This document shows, piece after piece, positions 15,796 to 20,887 of a DNA stretch of 20,962 nt; positions within the stretch are counted from its first letter, which is position 1; each line of letters opens with the position of its first letter. The stretch spans positions 1 to 20,962 of the IMG/VR virus record IMGVR_UViG_3300007770_000433; one strand, written 5' to 3'. The notes beneath the pieces are model-generated. The model ran no database searches. It was not told the origin of the DNA and saw only the letters and a list, made by a program, of their open reading frames with translations. Made by a program: the position numbers and the translations under genes. The stretch comes from a virus.

Positions 15796-16025
15796 TTCCA
15801 ATGACTCCAATAGTGTTCTTGTTTGAAGTTAAACTCTTTTGCCAGATTATGTATAGCAGATTGAGTTTCCAGACAGTCATTAGCCATCGCTGATCCAACC
15901 TCTAAAACATCTCTAAGAACATCGCTTGAACTGTTGATAAGTTTTAGAAGTAACTCCCTTTGCTCATCAGTGATCTGTTTCGCTATTCTCTTAGCGGGTT
16001 TCTTTGCTACTTTCTTCTTAGCCAT
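15792..16025 (-). CDS. small Lys/Ala-tailed protein, possibly DNA-binding (77 aa)
   Basis: I do not recognise a family. The first 17 residues (MAKKKVAKKPAKRIAKQ) form a histone-H1-like Lys/Ala/Pro tail, followed by about 60 residues of predicted helix (RELLLKLINSSSDVLRDVLEV, then ETQSAIHNLAKEF). I chose ATG 16025 because AGAGGA lies eight bases upstream and the overlap with the previous gene is then eight bases; an upstream in-frame start at 16097 would force an 80-base overlap and adds residues that do not look conserved. The tail could bind DNA or RNA nonspecifically. It stands between the annealing-protein candidate and the exonuclease, so an accessory recombination role is possible but unproven. 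One Cys. Confidence 0.7.
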   Translation of the reverse strand: MAKKKVAKKPAKRIAKQITDEQRELLLKLINSSSDVLRDVLEVGSAMANDCLETQSAIHNLAKEFNFKQEHYWSHWK

Positions 16026-16431
16026 TCTTAAATTCCTCTGATTCATCTTGACCATAAACACCATACTTGTATGCGCCGGATAGTTTGAGTACAGCACGTG
16101 ACAACGCTCTCTTCTCTGCCATCTCTACGACATACAACGTTGTGACATTCCCCTCTCTTCCTTTGCCAAACAACGCAGAGGCAAAGGTTTCAATGGTTTT
16201 GTCACCCTTCGTTGCAACTGCTTTCACAACTGCAAAGTCTTTCTGAGGCGGTACGCTCATCAGTTCAAACGATACCTTGATATCGTTGGCGTACTGTATC
16301 TTCTCAATCCCTGTCCTTGTGATGATAGGGATATTCTTTCCGCCTCGCTCAAGGTTAAAGATGTCCTCCTTAACTATGAGGTCGTTCTCTTTAACCAAGT
16401 CATTGAGGAAGTCTCGTTTACTTACCGACAT
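16018..16431 (-). CDS. possible single-strand annealing/recombination protein (137 aa)
   Basis: Not assigned to a family with certainty. The sequence has an N-terminal helix, a strand-rich centre (IPIITRTGIEKIQYANDIKV, then strands at about 52-58 and 66-74) and a late helix EMAEKRALSRAVLKLSGAY at 103-121. A beta sheet followed by an Ala/Arg helix with a TxxAxxRAxxR/G-like pattern is reminiscent of the Rad52/ERF/Sak annealing proteins of phages. The protein is short for those families, which are usually about 180-300 residues. The ATG has GGAGG six bases upstream. The setting supports the idea: NinB upstream, RecB-like exonuclease and SSB downstream. An alternative is a general ssDNA-associated phage protein of unknown role. 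Existence is firm; function is inference. Confidence 0.85.
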   Translation of the reverse strand: MSVSKRDFLNDLVKENDLIVKEDIFNLERGGKNIPIITRTGIEKIQYANDIKVSFELMSVPPQKDFAVVKAVATKGDKTIETFASALFGKGREGNVTTLYVVEMAEKRALSRAVLKLSGAYKYGVYGQDESEEFKNG

Positions 16432-16525
16432 GTTCTTCCTCCCACTGTTGCCATTGGGCTACGGTCTGCTCGTATTCCTCTTGGCCTTCCATCTCCTGAA
16501 TTTCTTCTTCAGTCATGTCATCCAT
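16418..16525 (-). CDS. 35-aa acidic microprotein between ninB and the annealing-protein candidate
   Basis: A short frame from ATG 16525 to TAA 16418-16420 encodes 35 residues, starting MDDMTEEEIQEMEGQ and ending EEHVGK. It is strongly acidic (14 Asp/Glu against one Lys) and has two Trp in QWQQW. Its start overlaps the ninB stop by eight bases and its end overlaps the next gene by 14 bases, so it fills exactly the only gap in this part of the operon. GGAG lies ten bases before the ATG. No family is recognised; acidic microproteins of phages can be DNA mimics or inhibitors of host enzymes, but nothing here shows that. It could also be merely a translational bridge. Confidence 0.6.
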   Translation of the reverse strand: MDDMTEEEIQEMEGQEEYEQTVAQWQQWEEEHVGK

Positions 16526-16898
16526 ATTCAATATGCTCCATTCGTACATTGAGTTGGTTTGCTAGTTGCTTGACCCTTTCGATCAAGCCCGACATCTCCT
16601 CGACATCAAGTTCAGAGGTACTGCGTACTCTGGTTCTGGGTGTGCCGTCGAGTCCTGTGTATTCTGCACTACCAAGATACTCCTGACTGACATACTCCTT
16701 GATCTCTTCTACGCTGTGTCCTGTGCTTTCTGCCAAGGCCCTAATTATAGCATGGAATAGATTGTTCTGCTCCACGCTACGACTATTTTTATGCTCCCTG
16801 ATTATGACTTCTTGCTTCTTACCGTCTAGGTCTATGTCAGTGACGGCATCTATGCATCTCCACTTAATGTCTTCTGATCTTATCACGTACCTCTTCAC
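16518..16898 (-). CDS. ninB: NinB-family recombination protein
   Basis: Related to lambda NinB (Orf), a recombination mediator that binds ssDNA and SSB and can replace RecFOR functions. The 126-residue length is close to lambda's 146. Features in line with the family: an N-terminal strand region (YVIRSEDIKW), the basic segment IREHKNSRSVEQNNLFHAII with its QNNLFH helix at about 33-52, and an acidic-to-helical C-terminal half (SVEEIKEYVSQEYLG; ELDVEEMSGLIERVKQLANQ). The start is GTG 16898 with AAGGAG seven bases upstream, giving a 35-base overlap with the preceding gene. It is followed by the 35-aa acidic frame. An HNH nuclease gene stands further upstream, a combination like the lambda nin region. 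Family call is from motif pattern, not a search. Confidence 0.82.
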   Translation of the reverse strand: MKRYVIRSEDIKWRCIDAVTDIDLDGKKQEVIIREHKNSRSVEQNNLFHAIIRALAESTGHSVEEIKEYVSQEYLGSAEYTGLDGTPRTRVRSTSELDVEEMSGLIERVKQLANQLNVRMEHIEYG

Positions 16899-17076
16899 CT
16901 GATATCTCCTTGAATAGTTCCTTCATACCTACGGTTGCTCCCTCTATGAACACCCCCCTTAACATTTCTTTGTAAGGCCCCATCTCTGTGTGTACGAAAA
17001 GCAACTTGGGGTATATGTCATCCTCAAAAACCTTGTCGATTCTTTCCAGTGTCTCCACTGCTCTGTCTTCTATCAA
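16864..17076 (-). CDS. small hypothetical protein (70 aa, TTG start)
   Basis: I do not recognise a family. The product is helical-looking and acidic, with two helix-like stretches (AVETLERIDKVFEDDIYPKL; VGMKELFKEISGEEVRDKI). The frame opens at TTG 17076, which overlaps the preceding stop as TTGA (17073-17076), the same arrangement as the ATGA junctions elsewhere in the operon; GGA lies nine bases upstream. A GTG six codons in is an alternative. The 3' end overlaps ninB by 35 bases. Its fixed place in a gap-free operon supports it as a gene. No role is proposed. Confidence 0.65.
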   Translation of the reverse strand: MIEDRAVETLERIDKVFEDDIYPKLLFVHTEMGPYKEMLRGVFIEGATVGMKELFKEISGEEVRDKIRRH

Positions 17077-17282
17077 TTTAGTTTATCCATGAAGGTTATG
17101 TTCTTGACCTCAACCCGATACGTAACGTTGTTGTTGACATATATGTTGTGGTCTAACTCTTGGGAAATTATGGCTCTCATAATCTCATCGTCCGGTTCGC
17201 CATCGTGTTCAATCTCTATGGATACTAAGACATCTTTAGTACGCCACACTCCATCGCTTTCCCTATCATCTGCAACGTCCAT
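17073..17282 (-). CDS. small hypothetical phage protein (about 69 aa, start uncertain)
   Basis: I do not recognise a family. The well-formed part is a compact alpha/beta unit: strand VLVSIEIEHDG, acidic helix EPDDEIMRAIISQEL, then strand VTYRVEVKNITF. I chose ATG 17282 because AAGGAG lies 11 bases upstream and because longer frames run far into the HNH gene; the overlap is then 58 bases. GTG 17246 (57 residues, 22-base overlap) starts closer to the apparent domain and is equally possible; ATG at 17342 would overlap by 118 bases and is unlikely. The stop is shared with the next gene's TTG (TTGA). Second gene of the leftward operon; function unknown. Confidence 0.68.
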   Translation of the reverse strand: MDVADDRESDGVWRTKDVLVSIEIEHDGEPDDEIMRAIISQELDHNIYVNNNVTYRVEVKNITFMDKLN

Positions 17283-17488
17283 CTGTACTGTGTCTCCTTG
17301 TCGTGTTCCAGAGAGTGGCAGTCCGAGTGACACTGCTGACAAACTGGTATGGTGAAATAGTCAGGAACTTTTCTGCCCATGCCTGCCCCAAGAGAACTGC
17401 TTCTTAGATGGTGGACTTGGACAGGGTGTGTTCCGCAGTGAATACATGGGTGTTCCGCTACCCACTGCATGTACTTCCTGCTTTTCAT
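17225..17488 (-). CDS. HNH-type zinc nuclease-like protein (YbcO/Rap-like), first gene of the leftward operon
   Basis: The 87-residue protein has a Cys-bracketed HNH core: C15-x2-C18 (HPCIHCGT), the His pair H26-H27 (VQVHHLRSS), the GAGMGRKVPDYFTIPVC segment, C50-x2-C53-H54 (CQQCH) and H58. This order (CxxC, HH, GMGRK, D, CxxCH) is that of phage HNH nucleases such as YbcO and related nin-region nucleases. It is predicted to cut DNA in recombination intermediates or during packaging; the exact job is unknown. The ATG at 17488 has no Shine-Dalgarno sequence, and a strong extended -10 box sits so close that the transcript would start at or almost at the ATG. It heads the minus-strand operon and shares the intergenic region with the replication block. 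Confidence 0.85.
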   Translation of the reverse strand: MKSRKYMQWVAEHPCIHCGTHPVQVHHLRSSSLGAGMGRKVPDYFTIPVCQQCHSDCHSLEHDKETQYRWTLQMIGKAMECGVLKMS

Positions 17489-17491
17489 TGG

Positions 17492-17520
17492 TTGATTATA
17501 TCATGTGGATTTAGTATAAT
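17492..17520 (+). promoter_or_regulatory. rightward sigma70-like promoter (P-right)
   Basis: TTGATT at 17492-17497 (four of six with TTGACA) and a perfect TATAAT at 17515-17520 are 17 bases apart. Initiation would fall near 17527, leaving a leader of about 25 bases before ATG 17552, with AGGA at 17542-17545. The -35 box overlaps the leftward -10 box, so the two promoters cannot be occupied together. It would drive the replication block. Confidence 0.65.
17495..17503 (-). promoter_or_regulatory. leftward extended -10 promoter (P-left), predicted leaderless
   Basis: On the minus strand TATAAT stands at 17500-17495, preceded by TGA, giving the extended form TGnTATAAT. A -35 element is poor: TTGGGA at 17525-17520 with 19-base spacing. 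Six bases after the -10 box lies the A of the HNH gene's ATG (17488), so the usual start point falls at or within a base or two of the start codon, and no ribosome binding site exists there. Promoter identity is by sequence match; leaderless initiation is inference. Confidence 0.6.
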
Positions 17521-17522
17521 CC
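17507..17522. promoter_or_regulatory. inverted repeat GGATT-N6-AATCC, possible operator
   Basis: A perfect five-base inverted repeat (17507-17511 and 17518-17522, six-base spacer) covers the rightward -10 box. Its centre is within the divergent promoter region. A dimeric repressor bound here would block P-right and, by reach, the weak -35 zone of P-left. The two HTH proteins encoded to the right are candidate binders. Five-base arms can arise by chance, so this is tentative. Confidence 0.35.
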
Positions 17523-17532
17523 CAAGTTCGTC

Positions 17533-17552
17533 TAATTTTTTAGGATAAATTA
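17533..17552 (+). promoter_or_regulatory. leader inverted repeat with the ribosome binding site in its loop
   Basis: TAATTT (17533-17538) and AAATTA (17547-17552) are perfect complements separated by eight bases that contain the AGGA ribosome binding site (17542-17545). In RNA this would place the site in the loop and the first base of the ATG in the stem. The stem is all A-U and weak, so it could equally be a DNA operator or a chance feature of AT-rich leader sequence. Confidence 0.3.
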
Positions 17553-18088
17553 TGAGCCTAAGAAGAATACTCAAGGCACTAGACCTTGACCTCACAACGT
17601 CTGAGAAAATGATTCTTATCCTTCTATCAGACAATGCTAATGATGAGACAGGAGAATGTTGGCCCTCACAAAAATACCTCGCTAACAGAGCGGGAATGTC
17701 CAGACAGAATGTTAACTTAATTATCAATAAGTTACGTGATAAAGGACACATATCTTTTGAACACAGGAAGGGGGAGAATGGACAGAGAAGTAACATGTAC
17801 CGAATCCTTACCCTGTCAAATGAGATGACACCCCCTGTCAAGTCAGATGACACAGAATCTGTAATAGAATCTATACATATGGTGAACAACAGTATCTGGG
17901 ATGTATGGGAGCAGTTAGCAGGGCCTAATTCCAGATCAGTATTGGGCCAGTTAATCAAGAACAATGGCGAGAATGAGGTAGCCAAAGCCATAGGCATTGT
18001 GCTGTTGAAAAGACCCGCTGATCCCAAGCAATATCTGTACGGCATACTCAGAAACAACAAGCCAAAAAGAAAAGGATTCCAAGCATGA
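17552..18088 (+). CDS. winged-helix phage replication initiator-like protein (178 aa)
   Basis: N-terminal residues about 1-90 form a winged helix of the HTH_36/phage replication protein O type: LTTSEKMILILLSDNANDET, the marker CWPSQKYLANRAGMSRQNV containing the recognition helix, INKLRDKGHISFEHRKG and a wing ending NMYRILTL. A linker and a C-terminal helical part (SVLGQLIKNNGENEVAKAIG) follow, ending basic (NKPKRKGFQA), as expected of a helicase-loading region. It is proposed to bind the origin and deliver the helicase, since the primase-helicase gene overlaps its stop (ATGA, 18085-18088). It could instead, or also, regulate the divergent promoters just upstream. AGGA stands six bases before the ATG. 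Confidence 0.83.
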   Translation: MSLRRILKALDLDLTTSEKMILILLSDNANDETGECWPSQKYLANRAGMSRQNVNLIINKLRDKGHISFEHRKGENGQRSNMYRILTLSNEMTPPVKSDDTESVIESIHMVNNSIWDVWEQLAGPNSRSVLGQLIKNNGENEVAKAIGIVLLKRPADPKQYLYGILRNNKPKRKGFQA

Positions 18089-19791
18089 AAGACTACTCAG
18101 ATTTTGGTATCAAGTTCACTGGCACAGGCGGTCAGGTTGCAACCACTTGTCCTAAGTGCAGTAAGGACAGGCGGAAGAAGAACGCCAAGTGTCTGTCAGT
18201 AAACACAGATGAGAAGATTTGGTTGTGTCACCACTGTGGTTGGAGTGGTAGCCTGTTGTCGGGTACTGATGACAGCCTTGGTTTACACTGGCGTAAACCT
18301 GAGTTCAGAAAGCCAGAGCCTGTACCCAAGAGCGATCTGCCAAAGGCTACGATTGAGTGGCTGAACAAGAGAGGCATATCAGAGGAGACAGCCATAGACT
18401 GTGGTGTTGGCATGAAGAAGGTGTACATGCCTCAGTCTGAGGAGGAGAAGATGGCCCTCACGTTTCCCTACTACCGCAACGGTGAGTTGGTGAACGTGAA
18501 GTACAGGTCAGGCTCCAAGGAGTTCAGGTCTGAGGTTAATGCAGAGCGCATACTGTATGGGCTTGACGATATCTCAGATGAGGATGGGATTGTTATCTTT
18601 GTCGAGGGAGAGATGGACAAACTATCTCTGTATGAGGCGGGGATAAAGCAATGTGTCAGTGTTCCTGATGGTGCGCCATCCGTTGAGTCAAAGAACTACT
18701 CATCCAAGTTTGAGTTCCTCAACGAGTCACGTATCAACGGAGTGGAGAAGGGCAGGACTTACATCATAGCGGTGGACAACGATGCCCCCGGTCAGAGACT
18801 GCAAGAGGAACTGGCACGTAGACTTGGCAAAGAGGTATGCAGTAGGGTGACATGGCCTGAAGACTGCAAGGATGCCAACGATGTACTGGTCAAGCATGGC
18901 AAGAAGGTGTTGGCTGAGTGCATCGAACATGCGGAGCCATACCCCATAGCGGGTACGTTCACAGCCAGTGATCTGTCCGACAAGTTGGGTGAGTTGTATG
19001 ACAACGGATTGGAGAAGGGAATTTCTACAGGTTGGTCGTGTCTCGACAAACACTACCTAGTCAGGCCGGGATGCTTCTCTGTGGTGACAGGTATACCATG
19101 CAGTGGCAAGTCCAACTGGATTGATTCTATGATGGTGAACATAGCCAAGAAGGATGGTTGGAGGTTCGCCATCTTCTCACCAGAGAATCAGCCACTGGAG
19201 GATCACATGTCCCGCATCATGGAGAAGTATGTTGAGGCCCCATTTAGACAGGGCTTTACAAGACGCATGACCAAGGAAGAACTGAACTACGCCAAGGATT
19301 GGGTGAAGGAACACTTCCACTGGATACTGCCAGAGGATGATGCAGAGTGGACACTGGGGAAGATACTGGAGACAGCGAGGGGATTGGTCAGGAGGCATGG
19401 GATCAGGGGCTTGGTGATTGATCCGTGGAATGAGTTGGAGAGTGCGAGGGGTGCGTTCTCTGAGACAGAGTACATTGGAGTGTGCTTGAAGAGGGCGAGA
19501 CAGTTCGCCAGAAGGTACGGCATACACCTGTGGATAGTTGCCCACCCTGCCAAGATGTACCGTGACAAGGATGGAGGCTACCCAGTGCCTAGCCTGTGGG
19601 ATATCTCAGGTTCTGCACACTGGAGGAACAAGTCAGACTCAGGTGTGGTGATCTACCGTGACCTGTCAGACCCTGACTCCAAGTTGGTAGACATCCACAT
19701 TCAGAAGCAGAGGTTCAGACAGGATGGTGCTATGGGAATGGCATCGCTTAGATACAACCCAATCGTAGGAGATTACCATGAAGTTAACTAA
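18085..19791 (+). CDS. bifunctional primase-helicase (T7 gp4/Twinkle-like)
   Basis: Primes and unwinds DNA at the fork. Its 568 residues match T7 gp4 (566). Domains in order: zinc-binding site C22-x2-C25 and C48-x2-C51 (CPKC, CHHC); TOPRIM primase core with the catalytic glutamate in VEGEMDKLS (E175) and DND at 231-233; DnaB-like helicase with Walker A GIPCSGKS (336-343), SPENQP after strand 2, Walker B LVIDPWNE (D446), H3 motif IVAHPAK (H487) and a Ser/Gly/Lys-rich H4 region (DISGSAHWRNKSDSG). Both halves are complete, so primase and helicase activity are expected. The ATG overlaps the initiator stop (ATGA) and AAAGGA lies eight bases upstream. No DNA polymerase gene is adjacent in this window. 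Confidence 0.95.
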   Translation: MKDYSDFGIKFTGTGGQVATTCPKCSKDRRKKNAKCLSVNTDEKIWLCHHCGWSGSLLSGTDDSLGLHWRKPEFRKPEPVPKSDLPKATIEWLNKRGISEETAIDCGVGMKKVYMPQSEEEKMALTFPYYRNGELVNVKYRSGSKEFRSEVNAERILYGLDDISDEDGIVIFVEGEMDKLSLYEAGIKQCVSVPDGAPSVESKNYSSKFEFLNESRINGVEKGRTYIIAVDNDAPGQRLQEELARRLGKEVCSRVTWPEDCKDANDVLVKHGKKVLAECIEHAEPYPIAGTFTASDLSDKLGELYDNGLEKGISTGWSCLDKHYLVRPGCFSVVTGIPCSGKSNWIDSMMVNIAKKDGWRFAIFSPENQPLEDHMSRIMEKYVEAPFRQGFTRRMTKEELNYAKDWVKEHFHWILPEDDAEWTLGKILETARGLVRRHGIRGLVIDPWNELESARGAFSETEYIGVCLKRARQFARRYGIHLWIVAHPAKMYRDKDGGYPVPSLWDISGSAHWRNKSDSGVVIYRDLSDPDSKLVDIHIQKQRFRQDGAMGMASLRYNPIVGDYHEVN

Positions 19792-20032
19792 CGAACAGGC
19801 AGAGGAAGTATTGATTGAACTGAGGGAGTGTGAGTTAGAGATCAGGGAGATTGCCAAGATGTTCAACGTGTCTGTCAAAACTATTTCTTTAATAAACAAA
19901 GGAAAAATCTACAAAGTTAAGGATTATAATTACCCTGTTCGGGAAAGGACTCGTGAGTACAGGGAGCCGGGATGCAGGAGTGAGTTCTGGGATAATTACT
20001 ACCCAGAATCACAATCAGTTTTAGATTACTAA
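19778..20032 (+). CDS. small helix-turn-helix protein (84 aa)
   Basis: Residues about 22-43 form a helix-turn-helix of the homeodomain-like/resolvase type (IREIAKMFNVSVKTISLINKG), followed by GKIYK, a pattern common in small phage proteins and in the C-terminal parts of HNH endonucleases. The rest is polar, Tyr/Arg-rich and probably extended. It presumably binds DNA as a regulator or accessory factor. The ATG has AGGAG six bases upstream and overlaps the primase-helicase gene by 14 bases. It may act on the divergent promoter region or on late genes to the right; neither is shown. Confidence 0.82.
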   Translation: MKLTNEQAEEVLIELRECELEIREIAKMFNVSVKTISLINKGKIYKVKDYNYPVRERTREYREPGCRSEFWDNYYPESQSVLDY

Positions 20033-20043
20033 AGGTTTCTTAA

Positions 20044-20448
20044 GTGAGTGAAGGAGAGGAATTATTTCTTAGTCAGTGTGTAGCCTGTGGCCTCCCTGTT
20101 CCAGAGAGAGAGCATGCATTTCTGGAGCGGAGGAGGTTCAGGTTTGACTTTGCTTGGGTCGATCTGATGTTGGGGGTTGAGATTGAGGGAGGGGTGTACT
20201 CCAGAGGTAGGCATACCAGAGGGGTGGGGTACAGTCGTGACCTAGAGAAGTACAACTTGGCGGCGATGCATGGGTGGACTGTGTACAGGTTCACCACGCA
20301 GGATGTGAAGAGCGGTGTGGCTGTTGGGTTTACGACAATAATAATAAATAAAGGGGGATTGATTGATGGGTATAAGGATATCGGCGGAGAACTTATGCTC
20401 CCTGACTCCAACAACAGAACTAAACCAAAGGCCAAGGGTAAGGCCTGA
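20044..20448 (+). CDS. Vsr/DUF559-like endonuclease (134 aa)
   Basis: A PD-(D/E)xK fold of the Vsr/DUF559 kind is visible: N-terminal helix with E9, strand RFRFDFAWVD with D35, strand VEIEGG with E46 and E48, then the conserved stretch SRGRHTRGVGYSRDLEKYN with H57, D66, K69 and N71, and GWTVYRFT. Proteins of this pattern are nicking or branch-cleaving endonucleases, common in phages. The C-terminal 15 residues are Lys-rich. The start is GTG 20044 with AAAGG eight bases upstream, 11 bases after the HTH gene. The last 83 bases are shared with the next gene in another frame. Nuclease activity is inferred from motif conservation. Confidence 0.85.
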   Translation: MSEGEELFLSQCVACGLPVPEREHAFLERRRFRFDFAWVDLMLGVEIEGGVYSRGRHTRGVGYSRDLEKYNLAAMHGWTVYRFTTQDVKSGVAVGFTTIIINKGGLIDGYKDIGGELMLPDSNNRTKPKAKGKA

Positions 20449-20887
20449 AGTTATATGCTACGTGTTGGCAGGGATATCTAAGGAAGCGTCTAACTTTGTC
20501 AGACTGAAGTACGCCAATGACGAGAGCAACATGAGGCCAGTAGCCCATGAACTGGTGAGGCGTGTGAGGAAGAGAGCGCCCAAGGTTCTGAGTGATGGCG
20601 CTTTGTGGAAGTTGGCACTGATTGCAATACGAGAATCCATAGCAGACCACATGTGTGGCACGTGCAATGGAAAAACATGGGTGAGTACAGGAACTAAACA
20701 GATTGTGTGCTTCACATGCAAGGGAACAGGGAAGAGGAGCAAGAGGAGCAAGGACATAGCGGAGGATTTGGAGATGTCGCTGAAGTTCTACAACAAATAC
20801 TGTAGATATATTGTGGAAAGGAATATGTTGGGGATACTTGCTACATATGAGGGGGAATTGCACAATGCCTTCAGAAATAGGCTGTGA
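20366..20887 (+). CDS. DnaJ-type zinc-finger phage protein, possible Q-like antiterminator (173 aa)
   Basis: The central feature is a four-Cys zinc site, C97-x2-C100-N-G and C115-x2-C118-K-G-T-G (CGTCNGKTW, CFTCKGTGK), as in DnaJ zinc ribbons and several lambdoid Q antiterminators. Helical regions lie before (about 38-95, basic, RRVRKRAPK) and after it (130-165). Q proteins act late in the early block to switch on late genes, and this is the last gene of the rightward early block, which fits. A general nucleic-acid-binding zinc protein is the alternative. I chose ATG 20366 because AGGGGG lies eight bases upstream; a TTG one codon earlier is less likely. The start overlaps the endonuclease gene by 83 bases. 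No stop or shift within. Confidence 0.78.
   Translation: MGIRISAENLCSLTPTTELNQRPRVRPEVICYVLAGISKEASNFVRLKYANDESNMRPVAHELVRRVRKRAPKVLSDGALWKLALIAIRESIADHMCGTCNGKTWVSTGTKQIVCFTCKGTGKRSKRSKDIAEDLEMSLKFYNKYCRYIVERNMLGILATYEGELHNAFRNRL

Noticed and set aside
15796-15810. TTG 15810 as start of the RecB-like exonuclease
   Set aside because: ATG 15795 has GGAG at nine bases and gives the recurring ATGA overlap; the TTG has no better ribosome binding site.
16026-16097. Upstream extension of the Lys/Ala-tailed protein
   Set aside because: Would overlap the preceding gene by 80 bases, while ATG 16025 has AGAGGA at a good distance.
17485-18060. 191-codon open frame on the minus strand opposite the winged-helix gene
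   Set aside because: Antisense to a gene with clear HTH motifs, ribosome binding site and promoter; its Cys/Leu/Ser-rich composition is typical of a shadow frame, and it would cross the divergent promoters.
19177-19545. 122-codon minus-strand frame in the helicase region
   Set aside because: Opposite the Walker motifs of the primase-helicase; shadow frame.
20420-20863. 147-codon minus-strand frame
   Set aside because: Opposite the zinc-finger gene; no ribosome binding site and a His/Pro/Cys-rich shadow composition.
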